NCBI RefSeq assembly: GCF_001562115.1
Contig: NZ_CP013926.1
Span: forward strand, 62,001-126,000
Reading direction: 5' to 3'
Source of the DNA: Alteromonas stellipolaris
GTDB taxonomy: Bacteria; Pseudomonadota; Gammaproteobacteria; Enterobacterales; Alteromonadaceae
Length of the DNA: 64,000 bases
Shown here piece after piece: positions 8,982 through 19,883 of the stretch. The notes below the pieces were generated by a model, which did no database searches, was not told the DNA's origin, and saw only the letters and a list, made by a program, of their open reading frames with translations. Position numbers and translations under genes: made by a program. The first letter of the stretch is position 1. Each line of letters starts with the position of its first letter.

Positions 8982-10178
8982 ATGTCAGCGGCATTTATCT
9001 CTCACCTGCAAGCGCAAATTGAGGCCACTAAAGAAGATGGTCTGTATAAAAAAGAGCGCGTTATTACTTCACAGCAACAAGCAGATATAGACGTGGCCAA
9101 TGGCGAGCATGTCATCAACTTCTGTGCGAACAACTATTTAGGTTTGGCTAACCACCCTGATCTTATCGCTGCGGCTAAAAATGGCCTTGAAACCCACGGG
9201 TTTGGCATGGCGTCTGTGCGTTTCATTTGTGGTACGCAAGACATACACAAACAGCTAGAAACCGAAATTAGTGGCTTCCTAGGTACCGAAGACACTATTT
9301 TATACCCTTCATGCTTCGATGCGAACGGCGGGTTATTTGAAACCTTGCTTGGCCCAGAAGACGCCATTATTTCTGATGCGTTAAACCATGCGAGCATTAT
9401 TGACGGCGTGCGTTTGTGTAAAGCTAAGCGCTACCGTTATGCCAATAACGACATGGACTCACTGGAAGATCAACTTAAGCAAGCCATTGCCGACGGCGCA
9501 CGATTTAAAGTGATTGCTACCGATGGCGTGTTCTCGATGGACGGTGTTATAGCCAACCTTGCAGGTATTTGCGACCTTGCTGAAAAGTACGATGCACTGG
9601 TGATGGTAGATGATTGTCACGCTACAGGCTTTTTAGGCGAAAACGGCAAAGGTAGTCATGAATACTGCGACGTAATGGGCCGAGTGGATATTCTCACTGG
9701 TACTTTAGGCAAAGCTATGGGCGGCGCATCAGGCGGTTATACGTCAGGCAAAAAAGAAGTGGTTGAGTGGTTACGTCAACGCTCTCGCCCGTACTTATTC
9801 TCAAACTCTGTTGCTCCACCTATAGTTTCGGCTTCACTTAAAGTATTTGAAATGATGAAAGATGGCGCAGCATTGCGTGAACAACTATGGCGCAATTCAG
9901 CCCACTTTCGTTCTCGTATGGAAGATGCTGGCTTTACCCTTGCAGGTAAAGATCACGCTATTATTCCTGTGATGCTAGGCGATGCGCGTGTTGCTAGCGA
10001 GATGGCAGACAAGCTACTTGAAAAAGGTATTTACGTGATTGGTTTCTCATACCCTGTAGTACCTAAAGGGCAAGCTAGAATACGCACCCAAATGTCAGCT
10101 GGGCATTCTATTGAACACGTAGACAAAGCCATTGATGCGTTTATTGAAGTAGGCCGTGAAATGGGAGTTATTGCATGA
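8982..10178 (+). CDS. kbl: 2-amino-3-ketobutyrate CoA ligase (glycine C-acetyltransferase)
   Basis: A 398-aa PLP enzyme that cleaves 2-amino-3-ketobutyrate with CoA into glycine and acetyl-CoA. It belongs to the alpha-oxoamine synthase family: [13 protein letters not shown] near the N-terminus, [13 protein letters not shown] for cofactor contacts, and the PLP-lysine segment [16 protein letters not shown]. The ATG at 8982 has CGGAG six bases upstream (8971-8975); a longer frame from 8922 lacks a site. It overlaps tdh by 4 nt, and the pair makes glycine from threonine. This links functionally to the glycine catabolic genes farther right. Confidence 0.97.
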   Translation: MSAAFISHLQAQIEATKEDGLYKKERVITSQQQADIDVANGEHVINFCANNYLGLANHPDLIAAAKNGLETHGFGMASVRFICGTQDIHKQLETEISGFLGTEDTILYPSCFDANGGLFETLLGPEDAIISDALNHASIIDGVRLCKAKRYRYANNDMDSLEDQLKQAIADGARFKVIATDGVFSMDGVIANLAGICDLAEKYDALVMVDDCHATGFLGENGKGSHEYCDVMGRVDILTGTLGKAMGGASGGYTSGKKEVVEWLRQRSRPYLFSNSVAPPIVSASLKVFEMMKDGAALREQLWRNSAHFRSRMEDAGFTLAGKDHAIIPVMLGDARVASEMADKLLEKGIYVIGFSYPVVPKGQARIRTQMSAGHSIEHVDKAIDAFIEVGREMGVIA

Positions 10179-11200
10179 AGTCGTTAGTTAAAGCAAAAGC
10201 TGAAAAAGGCATTTGGCTTCAAGATACCCAAGAGCCTGAAGTTGGCCATAACGATTTATTAATCAAAATTCGTAAAACCGCCATTTGCGGCACCGACATG
10301 CACATTTACAACTGGGATGAATGGTCGCAGCAAACCATACCTGTACCTATGGTAGTAGGTCACGAGTACGTAGGTGAAGTGGTTGGCATGGGCCAAGAAG
10401 TACGTGGGTTTGCTATTGGTGACAGAGTATCTGGTGAAGGCCATATTACATGCGGACATTGCAGAAACTGCCGTGCAGGCCGTCGCCATTTATGCCGCAA
10501 CACTGAAGGCGTTGGCGTAAATCGCTCTGGCGCCTTCGCAGAGTATTTGGTTATTCCTGCGTTTAACGCATTTAAAATTCCCGATAATATTAGTGATGAA
10601 CTGGCATCTATTTTCGACCCATTTGGTAATGCTGTGCACACCGCCCTTAGCTTCGACTTAGTGGGTGAAGATGTATTAATTACCGGTGCTGGTCCTATTG
10701 GTATTATGGCAGCTGCAGTGGCGCGTCACGTTGGTGCGCGCCATGTGGTTATCACCGACATCAACCCGTATCGCTTAGAGCTTGCTAGGAAGATGGGCGC
10801 AACTCGCGCCGTTGATGTTAGCAAGGAAGACTTGCAAGACGTGATGAACGAGCTTGGGATGAGTGAAGGCTTTGATGTTGGCCTTGAAATGTCGGGCGTA
10901 CCGGTAGCCTTTCGCGACATGCTAAAGAAAATGAATCACGGCGGAAAGGTGGCAATGCTAGGTATTCCACCACAAGATGTATCGGTTGATTGGAACCAAG
11001 TTATTTTTAAAGGGTTAGTGATCAAAGGTATCTACGGTCGTGAAATGTTCGAAACCTGGTACAAAATGGCAAGTTTGCTGCAAAGTGGCTTAGATTTGTC
11101 GCCAATCATCACACATACCTTTTCGGTTGATGACTTTCAGAAAGGTTTTGATACCATGGGTTCAGGACAATCAGGCAAAGTTATACTGGACTGGCAATAA
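10175..11200 (+). CDS. tdh: L-threonine 3-dehydrogenase
   Basis: A 341-aa zinc-dependent, NAD-linked medium-chain dehydrogenase that oxidises threonine to 2-amino-3-ketobutyrate, the substrate of Kbl. The catalytic zinc site is in [13 protein letters not shown] with [10 protein letters not shown]. The structural zinc cysteines are in [15 protein letters not shown]. The Rossmann motif [13 protein letters not shown] follows. The start overlaps the end of kbl by 4 nt, and its stop overlaps glpE by 1 nt, so the four genes kbl-tdh-glpE-glpG look translationally coupled. Confidence 0.98.
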   Translation: MKSLVKAKAEKGIWLQDTQEPEVGHNDLLIKIRKTAICGTDMHIYNWDEWSQQTIPVPMVVGHEYVGEVVGMGQEVRGFAIGDRVSGEGHITCGHCRNCRAGRRHLCRNTEGVGVNRSGAFAEYLVIPAFNAFKIPDNISDELASIFDPFGNAVHTALSFDLVGEDVLITGAGPIGIMAAAVARHVGARHVVITDINPYRLELARKMGATRAVDVSKEDLQDVMNELGMSEGFDVGLEMSGVPVAFRDMLKKMNHGGKVAMLGIPPQDVSVDWNQVIFKGLVIKGIYGREMFETWYKMASLLQSGLDLSPIITHTFSVDDFQKGFDTMGSGQSGKVILDWQ

Positions 11201-11517
11201 TGACAGCATTTTCACACATTAGTGTACAAGACGTAGCAAACTTCAGTGGCGATGTAGCCATTGTAGATATTCGTGACCCGCAATCTTTTGCTAATGGTCA
11301 CATGCCAGAAGCGAAGCCGTTGAATAACGATAACTTCGCGGCCTTTGTAGAACAAACGCCAAAAGAAACCCCTGTGGTAGTAGTGTGCTATCACGGCGTA
11401 AGCAGTCAGCAAGCCGCACAGGTTATTGCCGAGCAAGGTTTTAACACCGTTTATAGTATGGACGGTGGTTTCGAAGCATGGCGATTAGGTCAGTCTGTGG
11501 TGTCTGAAAATTCGTGA
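11200..11517 (+). CDS. glpE: GlpE-type thiosulfate sulfurtransferase (rhodanese)
   Basis: A 105-aa single-domain rhodanese. The active-site loop CYHGVSSQ has the catalytic Cys in the GlpE-type CYHGxSS form. It transfers sulfane sulfur from thiosulfate to cyanide or thiol acceptors; the physiological acceptor is unknown. It overlaps tdh by 1 nt and glpG by 4 nt. GlpE next to GlpG is familiar from enteric bacteria, but there the pair belongs to the glycerol-3-phosphate regulon. Here it is downstream of threonine degradation genes. Confidence 0.93.
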   Translation: MTAFSHISVQDVANFSGDVAIVDIRDPQSFANGHMPEAKPLNNDNFAAFVEQTPKETPVVVVCYHGVSSQQAAQVIAEQGFNTVYSMDGGFEAWRLGQSVVSENS

Positions 11518-12392
11518 GCCATCCTTTAATTGCTTTTCGTCAGCAAGGCGTGGCGCATTTACTGGCTAACTACTTAGGTAGCCAGAATATCACCGCCACG
11601 GTAAAGCCTACTGAAACGGGTGATGAGTTTGTTGTATTATTGGCCGACGACAACGATGCACTTAAAGCCCGCGCCATAACTGAAGAATTTATTCAGCAAC
11701 CGAACAATCCTAAATATCAGCAAGCTGCTTGGCAGCATGGTGAAAACGTCGATTTAGTGCCCTCACGTCAGTTTGATATGAAAGGGTTCATCAACAATGC
11801 ATTGTCGGTACCTTTAACCAGTATTGTGTTTGTACTTTGTGTATTGGTGTATGGTTTGTCGTTGCTAGGCTTGTTCAGCCCCATTGCGCAACACCTGCTC
11901 ATGCAGCCACTTAGCGTGCTTGCTGAAAACCATGAATGGTGGAGGCTATTAGGGCCCGCGTTTATTCACTTCAGCGCACTGCATATTATCTTCAATCTGC
12001 TTTGGTGGTGCATGTTAGGCGCCAAAATAGAAAGTACCTTTGGTAAAAGCATGCTGTTTGTGGTGTTTGCACTATCGGCCATTATATCGAACGTGGCTCA
12101 AGCCATGTTTACCACGCCAGTTCAAGGTAACTTAATGTTATTCGGTGGGCTTTCAGGTGTGGTATACGCCGTAATGGGCTTTGTGTGGTGGTTGGGTTGG
12201 CTGAAGCCACAGTGGGGCTTGTCGCTGCCTAAATCGGTAATCGGTTTTATGTTGGTATGGTTAGTATTAGGCTTTGCCGATGTGCTTTGGGTGAATATGG
12301 CTAATGCAGCCCACACGGCAGGGTTAATTACCGGCTGTTTGCTAGCAGGGCTATTAAGCCTTGGGGCCGATAAACGAAAGCAAGGGCAATAG
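11514..12392 (+). CDS. glpG: Rhomboid intramembrane serine protease GlpG
   Basis: A 292-aa rhomboid protease starting with GTG at 11514. An N-terminal cytoplasmic domain (about residues 1-90) precedes six hydrophobic segments. Catalytic elements are visible: HFSALHIIFNLLWWCMLG in TM2, the serine motif GGLSGVVYAVMG in TM4 and the histidine in NAAHTAGL in TM6. It cleaves membrane protein substrates within the bilayer. It is the last gene of the coupled kbl-tdh-glpE-glpG set. Confidence 0.95.
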   Translation: MSHPLIAFRQQGVAHLLANYLGSQNITATVKPTETGDEFVVLLADDNDALKARAITEEFIQQPNNPKYQQAAWQHGENVDLVPSRQFDMKGFINNALSVPLTSIVFVLCVLVYGLSLLGLFSPIAQHLLMQPLSVLAENHEWWRLLGPAFIHFSALHIIFNLLWWCMLGAKIESTFGKSMLFVVFALSAIISNVAQAMFTTPVQGNLMLFGGLSGVVYAVMGFVWWLGWLKPQWGLSLPKSVIGFMLVWLVLGFADVLWVNMANAAHTAGLITGCLLAGLLSLGADKRKQGQ

Positions 12393-12433
12393 CGCGAGCC
12401 TTCGTTCTTGACTAGGTGCTGCTGTAGTAGCGC

Positions 12434-12847
12434 CTAGCCCTGGTATAAATATTTGGTAAAGATAACGTTTTTAATAACCTCGCCACCGGTTTCTTTTTTC
12501 ATATGATCTTGAAGCGCTTTTAGAATGGCGCGGCGAATATCTTCTCTGCCCGTTAGCGATTTTACTTTTTCTTCAGGCTGTCTGCCGAAAATATCGATGG
12601 CCGTTGCACGTAATAGCGGCATATGGTGTTCTGCAATTTCCAGCTGATCTACGTCATAAATCATTAATTCAACGGTAACGCGTACATAACCAAGCTTTCT
12701 AGAAGACTCGCCAATGTAATTGGTAACGATGTCTGGCTCTAACCCAAGATAAGCAAAATTTGCCTTTTCTTGCGCAAATGCAGGCGTGAAAGCACTACTA
12801 ACTAATAGAGCGGTAGCTATAAAGCGTGAAGCAAGTGACTTTGTCAT
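12434..12847 (-). CDS. FliL-like periplasmic/membrane protein
   Basis: A 137-aa protein with an N-terminal signal-like segment (ATALLVSSAFTPAFAQE) and a FliL-type domain, seen in YLGLEPDIVTNYIG, LGYVRVTVELMI, LLRATAIDIF and GREDIRRAILKAL. FliL normally supports the flagellar stator, but no other flagellar gene is nearby, so this is an isolated paralogue. Alteromonadales and vibrios carry such stand-alone FliL-like proteins. The ATG at 12847 is preferred; the frame extends upstream only to a TTG. It converges on glpG. Confidence 0.8.
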   Translation of the reverse strand: MTKSLASRFIATALLVSSAFTPAFAQEKANFAYLGLEPDIVTNYIGESSRKLGYVRVTVELMIYDVDQLEIAEHHMPLLRATAIDIFGRQPEEKVKSLTGREDIRRAILKALQDHMKKETGGEVIKNVIFTKYLYQG

Positions 12848-13045
12848 GATTTGAGCCAAAAATACCAATTAATTTAGATGACAGGCTGTAGTGTAGCAAA
12901 TCATAGGTTAATGACACTACTGCAAAAGTACTAAGGTACACGTAAAATCAATATGCTAGCTATTAGCAATCAGATAAACCACCATGTCACCAACAAGTGA
13001 TATGATACTTTTTTTATCGTGTAAAATTATGACAGAGATTTGGTA

Positions 13046-13615
13046 GTGAGTTTTCCTAGCAGCTTTCCCGTTGGCTTAAATGTAGAGTGGATGCAAGCCG
13101 ACAGTGCGCCCCGTAACAATCCGTATTTAAAAAATTGGTTACTAGATACGGGCTCCTTAACCGAGCGGGTGCAGTCGCTTTGCCATCAATTTTCGTTAAG
13201 CGTGCTAGGGCAAGCTGAAACCGCACTTCATGCCAATGAGCAAAGCCTGCTGTCGAACCAGCTATCACATCAGCTTTCGCAGGCATTTCAGGTACGAGAA
13301 GTACTGTTATGTGGTAACACCCTGCCATGGGTTTTTGCCCGTTCCGTTATTCCCCAGCGTTTGGTAGAAGCAGAACTAGCAAATTTAGGCAGTGAACCGC
13401 TAGGTAAGCGGTTGTTTAACGATGCTAGGTTCATACGCTCTGAGTTTGAATTGTGCCAATTGCCTGCCACGGCACTAGGCTTTGAGCGCAACCAACAATT
13501 ATGGGGCCGACGTTCATTATTTACGTTGGGTGAAGACAGCATGATAGTGGCCGAAGTTTTTCTACCCGATGCGCCCGTTTATTATTCAAGGTACGACAAT
13601 GGCACAGAGCTTTAA
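13046..13615 (+). CDS. ubiC: Chorismate pyruvate-lyase
   Basis: About 189 aa. It removes pyruvate from chorismate to give 4-hydroxybenzoate, the first committed step of ubiquinone synthesis. Recognised from the UbiC pattern [20 protein letters not shown] with the substrate arginine, PLGKRLF and the late acidic residue in VAEVFLP. GTG 13046 is preferred over TTG 13040 because AGAG at 13033-13036 is better spaced. It overlaps ubiA by 17 nt, so the substrate-making enzyme and its user are coupled. Confidence 0.93.
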   Translation: MSFPSSFPVGLNVEWMQADSAPRNNPYLKNWLLDTGSLTERVQSLCHQFSLSVLGQAETALHANEQSLLSNQLSHQLSQAFQVREVLLCGNTLPWVFARSVIPQRLVEAELANLGSEPLGKRLFNDARFIRSEFELCQLPATALGFERNQQLWGRRSLFTLGEDSMIVAEVFLPDAPVYYSRYDNGTEL

Positions 13616-14495
13616 CCTGACCCAGAATTTGAAGCATATGAAAGAAAATAAAGATGCGTATATTCGCCTGATGCGGCTAGACAAGCCCGTAGGTATTTAC
13701 CTGCTGCTTTGGCCCACCTTTTGGGCATTGCTTATGGCATCAGAGGGCTTGCCCAGTATAGGCATGGCGCTTATTTTTACCGCCGGCGTGGTAGTGATGC
13801 GCTCAGCGGGCTGCGTCATTAACGACTACGCTGATAGAAAAGTAGATGGCAGCGTAAAGCGCACCGCCACGCGGCCATTAGCTACAGGGGAAGTTACCCC
13901 TAAACAAGCGTTAAACCTGTTTGGAGGGCTAATTATACTGGCCTTCTTGTTAGTGTTTATGTTGAATTGGCAAACCGTTGCCTTGTCGGTTATTGCGCTA
14001 TTGCTTGCTGCGAGTTACCCCTTTATGAAACGCTACACCCACTTGCCACAAGTGGTATTGGGCGCTGCCTTTGGGTGGGCAATTCCGATGGCGTTTATGG
14101 CGGTGTCTGAAACTGTGCCTGCGTATGGCTGGTGGTTGTTTGTGGCAAATCTATTATGGACGGTAGCTTACGACACCATGTATGCCATGGTAGACAGAGA
14201 CGACGACCTAGAAATAGGGGTTAAATCTACCGCCATTTTATTTGGTAAGTACGACGTGCCCATCATTATTGGGCTTCAAGCTGCTACATTAACGATTTTG
14301 TACTTTATCGGCGGGGCTATTGAAGCGCACTGGCCGTATTACCTATCGCTAATCATTGGGGTAGGGTTGTTTTATCGTCAGTACCAATTTATTAAGCACC
14401 GGCAGCGAGAAGGGTGTTTTACCGCTTTTATCGAAAACCACTATGTAGGCTTGGTATTTACGTTAGGTTTAGTGGCGAATTTTTGGATAGGCTAG
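13599..14495 (+). CDS. ubiA: 4-hydroxybenzoate octaprenyltransferase
   Basis: A 298-aa integral membrane prenyltransferase that attaches the polyprenyl tail to 4-hydroxybenzoate in ubiquinone synthesis. Two Asp-rich motifs bind Mg-diphosphate: NDYADRKVD in the first half and [17 protein letters not shown] in the second. Several hydrophobic helices span the sequence. ATG 13599, with AAGG at 13588-13591, lies inside the end of ubiC; an upstream in-frame start at 13569 has no site. Confidence 0.97.
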   Translation: MAQSFNLTQNLKHMKENKDAYIRLMRLDKPVGIYLLLWPTFWALLMASEGLPSIGMALIFTAGVVVMRSAGCVINDYADRKVDGSVKRTATRPLATGEVTPKQALNLFGGLIILAFLLVFMLNWQTVALSVIALLLAASYPFMKRYTHLPQVVLGAAFGWAIPMAFMAVSETVPAYGWWLFVANLLWTVAYDTMYAMVDRDDDLEIGVKSTAILFGKYDVPIIIGLQAATLTILYFIGGAIEAHWPYYLSLIIGVGLFYRQYQFIKHRQREGCFTAFIENHYVGLVFTLGLVANFWIG

Positions 14496-14604
14496 GTATT
14501 TTTGTAGAGGCTAAAGGCTTAGCAAGTAAGCATCCCCTTGCATCACATGCGTTGTCTAAAGCTATTGCGATGTGTAGCAAGGGAGTGTGGAAATTAGCGT
14601 TTAG

Positions 14605-14868
14605 CTACTCAGGTTTAGCTGCTTCTGCCGCTTTCGCTTCTAATTGAACAATGCGAGCTTCCATTGCGTCTAACTTTTCGCGAGTGCGAATAAGCACCTG
14701 GCTTTGAATATCGAACTCTTCACGAGTCACTAAATCAAGCTTCGAAAGCTGCGACTGTAAAACCTGTTTAATTTTACCTTCTGCGCCTTCAGCCATGTTA
14801 CGCACACCCGGTGGTACGGCGTCAGCAATCTGTTTCGCTAAATCTTCGAGTTTTTTCGGATCCAACAT
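14605..14868 (-). CDS. ubiK: Ubiquinone biosynthesis accessory factor UbiK
   Basis: An 87-aa protein of the BMFP/YqiC family, now UbiK, which helps the UbiJ-associated lipid-binding step of ubiquinone synthesis. The sequence runs from an amphipathic N-terminal helix (DPKKLEDLAKQIADAVPPG) into a long C-terminal coiled coil (LIRTREKLDAMEARIVQLEAK), as usual for the family. Its position converging on ubiA supports the assignment. Confidence 0.9.
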   Translation of the reverse strand: MLDPKKLEDLAKQIADAVPPGVRNMAEGAEGKIKQVLQSQLSKLDLVTREEFDIQSQVLIRTREKLDAMEARIVQLEAKAAEAAKPE

Positions 14869-15040
14869 GGATTTCCCTTATAATGCGCTTCGTTAGAATA
14901 GGCTTCTATTCTATCGGTATCGCCACTTCTTGCAATGAAAAAGCACGTTAAACAAAAACAAGCCTTATCGTAAGGCGCTTTAAAGTAAGCACGGCACACA
15001 TTACACCTGTTAGCTTTTAGGAACGTAATTTAGGAACGCG

Positions 15041-17056
15041 ATGAAATTAAACGATGCGCAACAATCAGCTGTCACCTTTGTGTCTGGCCCCTGCTTAGTA
15101 TTAGCGGGCGCCGGCAGTGGTAAAACTCGGGTTATTACCAACAAAATTGCGCACCTTGTCAGAAATTGCGATATGCCAGCACGGTATATTGCAGCGGTAA
15201 CCTTTACCAACAAAGCCGCCCGAGAAATGAAAGAGCGGGTAGCCGAAACCCTAGGGAAGCCAGAGGCACGTGGTTTGAAGGTATGTACCTTTCACACCAT
15301 GGGGCTAACCATTATAAAAGCGCATATTAAAGAGCTAGGCTTAAAACCTGGTTTCTCATTGTTCGACGACAAAGACTCGTTGGCACTGTTAACCGATTTA
15401 ACCGGAGACACGATAGATGGCGACAAAGATCAGCTTTCACTATTACAAAGCTGTATTTCAAACTGGAAGAACGACTTACTGCTGCCCGAAGCGTTACTAA
15501 AACAAGCCACCAGTACCGGTGAGCGAGAGTTTGCAGAAGCTTACAAGCGCTATCAAGATAACTTACGGGCCTATAACGCCCTTGATTTCGATGATCTTAT
15601 TTTATTGCCCACACTGCTATTAAAAACCAGTGAAACCGCACGGGCCAAGTGGCAAAACAAAATTCGTTATTTGCTGGTGGATGAGTACCAAGATACCAAC
15701 ACCAGTCAGTACGAACTAGTAAAGCTATTGGTAGGCGAGCGCTCTCGCTTCACCGTAGTAGGCGACGACGACCAATCTATTTATTCATGGCGCGGTGCCA
15801 AGCCACAGAACTTAAACTTGCTACAGCAAGATTTCCCGCGCTTGAACGTTATTAAGCTTCAGCAGAACTACCGCTCTTCAGGGCGAATACTGCATTGCGC
15901 AAACATCCTTATTCAGAACAACCCGCACTTGTTCGACAAAACCCTGTTCTCTGAGCTGCAATATGGCGAACCGCTTAGAGTTATAGAAGCGAAAAACGAA
16001 GAACATGAAGCTGAACGCGTGGTTGCAGAATTGCTAGCGCACAAGTTTATGAACCGTACTAAGTTTAAAGACTACGCTATTTTGTACCGAGGAAACCATC
16101 AAAGCCGCTTGTTCGAGAAGTTACTAATGAGCAACCGCATTCCTTATAAAATTAGTGGCGGTATGTCGTTCTTCGGGCGTACCGAAGTGAAAGACATCAT
16201 GGCTTACTTGCGCTTGTTGGTGAACCAAGACGACGATAATGCCTTACTACGTGTAATTAATACGCCAAGTCGCGGCATAGGGCGCGTTACACTAGAAAAG
16301 CTAGGTAACTTTGCGAACAGCTTAGGCGTGCCCATGTTTGAAGCGGCCACTCACCCAAATTTAAACAGCGTGTTGTCGGATAGAGCATACGATGCCGTAT
16401 CGGGGTTTGCTCGTTGGATAGTGGAAGTGTCTGACAACGCGACTCGTGGCGAAACTAAAGATGCCCTTCGCGGCATGATCAAGTCGATGGGCTACGAAGA
16501 GTGGTTATACGAGCAAAGCGCTAGCCCTAAAGCGGCTGAAATGGGCATGGCGAACGTAAGTACGTTGTTTGGCTGGGTAACCGACATGCTAGAAGGCAAC
16601 GAGCTTGATAGCCCTATGAACCTTACCGAAGTAGTAAACCGCCTTATCTTGCGCGACATGATGGAGCGAGGCGAAGACGACGGTGATGGCGACCAAGTAC
16701 AGCTAATGACACTGCACGCTTCTAAAGGACTAGAGTTTCCAATTGTGTTCTTAGTAGGTATGGAAGAAGGTTTGTTACCCCATCAAAGCAGTGTAGATGA
16801 AGACAACGTAGAAGAAGAGCGCCGCCTCGCGTATGTAGGCATTACTCGTGCGCAGCGAGAGCTTATTTTCAGCCTAGCCAAAGAACGCCGCCAGTTCGGT
16901 GAAGTTATAAACCCTGAACCAAGCCGCTTTCTTTACGAGTTGCCCACAGACGACCTTCAATGGGAAAACCAAAAGCCGAAAGAAAGTGCCGAGGTACGCC
17001 AGCAAAAAGGCCAAAGCAGTATTGCTAATTTAAGAGATATGCTGGGTAAGAAATAG
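15041..17056 (+). CDS. rep: ATP-dependent DNA helicase Rep
   Basis: A 671-aa superfamily 1A 3'-5' helicase that helps replication forks pass bound proteins. Motifs in order: Walker A GAGSGKT near residue 25, Ia [13 protein letters not shown], Walker [50 protein letters not shown] and [14 protein letters not shown]. Length matches Rep (about 670 aa) rather than UvrD (about 720 aa). It is a single gene between ubiK and a convergent c-di-GMP gene. Confidence 0.96.
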   Translation: MKLNDAQQSAVTFVSGPCLVLAGAGSGKTRVITNKIAHLVRNCDMPARYIAAVTFTNKAAREMKERVAETLGKPEARGLKVCTFHTMGLTIIKAHIKELGLKPGFSLFDDKDSLALLTDLTGDTIDGDKDQLSLLQSCISNWKNDLLLPEALLKQATSTGEREFAEAYKRYQDNLRAYNALDFDDLILLPTLLLKTSETARAKWQNKIRYLLVDEYQDTNTSQYELVKLLVGERSRFTVVGDDDQSIYSWRGAKPQNLNLLQQDFPRLNVIKLQQNYRSSGRILHCANILIQNNPHLFDKTLFSELQYGEPLRVIEAKNEEHEAERVVAELLAHKFMNRTKFKDYAILYRGNHQSRLFEKLLMSNRIPYKISGGMSFFGRTEVKDIMAYLRLLVNQDDDNALLRVINTPSRGIGRVTLEKLGNFANSLGVPMFEAATHPNLNSVLSDRAYDAVSGFARWIVEVSDNATRGETKDALRGMIKSMGYEEWLYEQSASPKAAEMGMANVSTLFGWVTDMLEGNELDSPMNLTEVVNRLILRDMMERGEDDGDGDQVQLMTLHASKGLEFPIVFLVGMEEGLLPHQSSVDEDNVEEERRLAYVGITRAQRELIFSLAKERRQFGEVINPEPSRFLYELPTDDLQWENQKPKESAEVRQQKGQSSIANLRDMLGKK

Positions 17057-17169
17057 TGCTAACAGCGTTGACGGCTATGAACGTAAGGTAATACAGGCCC
17101 CTACAACAAACTGCGCTGATAATCTGAATTAAAAGGTGTTAGTAATAACTAGCAGGGGAAGATAGCAAC

Positions 17170-17193
17170 AAACAGCTAGCCTGCTAGCTGTTT
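17170..17193. repeat. 11-bp perfect inverted repeat at gene end
   Basis: AAACAGCTAGC (17170-17180) and GCTAGCTGTTT (17183-17193) are exact reverse complements separated by 2 nt. The repeat overlaps the last codons and stop of the GGDEF-EAL gene and lies between two convergent genes. A terminator-like role is possible but there is no long T-run. Confidence 0.55.
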
Positions 17194-19791
17194 CATATCA
17201 AGCACGGTTGCGCGAGTAAGCACTTTACCTTGGGCGTAATTACACTCAATGTCGGTAAGCGCATTTAGCTGTGCAGGTGAATCAACCCCTTCGGCAATTA
17301 CCTTAAATTTAAGGTGTTCAGAAATAAGCATCACCGATTGAATAAGCTTAAGGTTTCGCTGTGAACGCGGTAGCGAGCGCACAAATCTGTGGTCAATTTT
17401 GATGAAATCGAACGGGTAGGCGAATAAGTAACTAAGCGACGCTAACCCACTACCAAAGTTATCAAGCACTAAGGTCACCCCAGCACGTTTCAACTTCTTA
17501 ATAGCGGGCAAAATAAACTGCGAACGACGATTTAAATCGTTTTCATCAAACTCAAATACTAAATCATGAGGCGATATTTTGTATTCGTCTATAAGCGAAA
17601 TCATTTGATTCACCATAGACGCTTGCAGCAAATGAATAATAGAAACGTTTACCGCAATTCGGCCAGTGTCTTCGCCTGTTGTTTTCGCGTGAGCCAGTAG
17701 CTCGCAAGCTTTGCGTAACTGAAACAAATCTAAATCTAATGTTAAGCCACTTTGTTCGGCCACTTGGCGAAACTGCTCTCGGGCTATTTTGCCGAAAGTA
17801 GGGTGGCTCCAACGCACGTACATCTCGTTATAAAGCGTTGTGTTGTCTCTTAAATCAATAACAGGCTGCAAGAAGTATTCAAACTCTTCATCGCGCAAGG
17901 CACGGCGAAATTCGTTCTCTAGCTCAAGCTCTTCAATTAAGCGGTCGCGCATGCTCTTATCGAACATAACAAATCGGCCTCGGCCCAATGTTTTTGCCTG
18001 ATACATAGCAGCATCAGCATCACGCAGCACTTCATCGGCACTACGGTAATACGACTCTAAATTAGCAATGCCGATACTGGCACCCGAATACATTTCTCGG
18101 CCTTCCAACAAAAAAGGCTCGGAGATTGAGTTGATAATACGCGATGCCACTTCTTGCACATCGGTTAAATCTTCAAAGTTATCGAGTAAAACAACAAACT
18201 CATCGCCACCTAAGCGGGCCAGTAAGTCATGCCCACGAATGCATAATGCAATACGTCTAGCCACTTCAACTAAGAACTCATCACCCGCGTGATGGCCTAA
18301 GGTATCGTTAATAACTTTGAATCGGTCCAAGTCGATGAACAACACCGCAAAGTAATTTTCGGTGTAACGCTGCTTACTGGCAATGGCTAATTCAAGCCTG
18401 CTGGTAAACATTGAACGGTTCGGAAGGTCGGTGAGTGAATCGTGATGTGCATCGTGAATAAGCTTAAGCTCAATTTCCTTACGCTCTTCAATTTGCTGCT
18501 TTAAGTATTTGTTGGCTCTATCGAGCTCGGCAGTACGCGCGGCAACCCTAAGCTCAAGCTCACTGTTATGGCGTTGAATTTCTTCAGTACTGCGCTTACG
18601 CTCCATGGTTACCGCAATATGGTGTGAAACAAAGCGCAGTAACTCTAGGTCTCTGGCGTTGTATTTGGCATGCTTACCATAGGTTTGTACCGCAATAACC
18701 CCAAACACTTCACCATCTACCACTAGGGGTGACCCAAGCCAAGAGTTGGCACTGTTTAGCATGCTTTGGGCAACAGACACATCTATTTCACCCGCTTCGG
18801 CAAGTTCCAGTACCCGTGGCGGGTTAATCAGTTCAGCTTGGCCGGTACGCAGTACAAATTCCGTTAAACCTAAGCCCATAGGCCTAGCTTCAACGCCGGT
18901 GTCTTCAACATCACTGAAATACGGAAACTCTAGCATTTGCTTCGATTCATCAATAATAGAGATAAAGCAGTTTGGCGCACTAATAAGGCGGGCTAGAATT
19001 TCGTGCAGGCTAGAATAGAAGACCGACATGTCGCCTTCTAGGTTGGCCGCTAATTCAGAAATTTCAAATAAGGCTTGTTGTAACGACTCTACTTTTTGGC
19101 GCTCAAGAATTTCCTCTTGAAGGTCGTCGTTAATTTTTCTTAGCTGGCGAGTACGTTCACGAATGGTACGTTCGGTTAGTTCACGGTTTTTAACCCTGTC
19201 TACCGTGGTAACAATGTGCTGAGAAACAAACAGAAGTACTTCGAGGTCTTCTTGGGTGTAATGCACACCTTCATCGTAGGTTTGAACCACCATAGCGCCA
19301 ATCACTTGGCTGCCACGTTTAAGTGGAACCCCAAGTAACTCAAAAGGCTGCGAGCCTACTAGTTTAATACCGTGATCTTCAGCAAAAACTTCTTCTTCTT
19401 CACGCTTGTAGAATAAGTGCTGACCGGTGCGCAATATAAAACCCGTCATGCCATCCATTAAGGAATTTGCGGGTAACTGCTTTACGGTTTGTTCGTCAAA
19501 CTCGTCAACGAAATAGGCGAAGTCGACAATTTGGCTGTCTTGTTCGTAGAAGGCAACAAAGAAGTTATCGGCGTTCATGAAATCGGCAATGATTTCATGG
19601 ATTGCGGTGTAAAGACGGTTTAGATGACTAACAGAACTTGCAAGCTCGGAAATGTCGAATAGCGCTTTCTGAACTCGTTCAGCACGCTTATATTTATTAG
19701 TGAGTTGTTGAAGCTGCGGTATAATTTCCCGCAGCTCTTCTTCTGTCAACTCATATTGCGTTGAATCTGATGACATTCCGTTCGCCGGCAA
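17176..19791 (-). CDS. Cytoplasmic GAF-GAF-GGDEF-EAL protein with degenerate EAL
   Basis: An 871-aa soluble signalling protein. GAF domains lie at about 45-195 and 245-395, linked by coiled-coil helices (200-240, 400-445). The GGDEF motif at 528-532 is intact with an RGHD I-site five residues before it, so diguanylate cyclase activity is likely. The EAL domain (about 625-868) is eroded: the EAL triplet reads EMY (656-658) and the catalytic DDFGTG loop reads DNFGSG (777-782). Phosphodiesterase activity is therefore doubtful and the domain may act as a c-di-GMP receptor. GAF ligands are unknown. The stop lies inside an 11-bp inverted repeat. Confidence 0.92.
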   Translation of the reverse strand: MPANGMSSDSTQYELTEEELREIIPQLQQLTNKYKRAERVQKALFDISELASSVSHLNRLYTAIHEIIADFMNADNFFVAFYEQDSQIVDFAYFVDEFDEQTVKQLPANSLMDGMTGFILRTGQHLFYKREEEEVFAEDHGIKLVGSQPFELLGVPLKRGSQVIGAMVVQTYDEGVHYTQEDLEVLLFVSQHIVTTVDRVKNRELTERTIRERTRQLRKINDDLQEEILERQKVESLQQALFEISELAANLEGDMSVFYSSLHEILARLISAPNCFISIIDESKQMLEFPYFSDVEDTGVEARPMGLGLTEFVLRTGQAELINPPRVLELAEAGEIDVSVAQSMLNSANSWLGSPLVVDGEVFGVIAVQTYGKHAKYNARDLELLRFVSHHIAVTMERKRSTEEIQRHNSELELRVAARTAELDRANKYLKQQIEERKEIELKLIHDAHHDSLTDLPNRSMFTSRLELAIASKQRYTENYFAVLFIDLDRFKVINDTLGHHAGDEFLVEVARRIALCIRGHDLLARLGGDEFVVLLDNFEDLTDVQEVASRIINSISEPFLLEGREMYSGASIGIANLESYYRSADEVLRDADAAMYQAKTLGRGRFVMFDKSMRDRLIEELELENEFRRALRDEEFEYFLQPVIDLRDNTTLYNEMYVRWSHPTFGKIAREQFRQVAEQSGLTLDLDLFQLRKACELLAHAKTTGEDTGRIAVNVSIIHLLQASMVNQMISLIDEYKISPHDLVFEFDENDLNRRSQFILPAIKKLKRAGVTLVLDNFGSGLASLSYLFAYPFDFIKIDHRFVRSLPRSQRNLKLIQSVMLISEHLKFKVIAEGVDSPAQLNALTDIECNYAQGKVLTRATVLDMKQLAG

Positions 19792-19883
19792 GTAAAAAGA
19801 GCTTATTCTTAGATGCAGTTAAATTACCCGATCTACTCGAAAAACGCTACTTTTTCCAACATATTGTTAGTAAATGTCGAAGG

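Noticed and set aside
12413..12438. Inverted repeat between glpG and the FliL-like gene as a terminator
   Set aside because: CTAGGtGC/GCgCCTAG pairs imperfectly over a long loop with no T-run; too weak to call.
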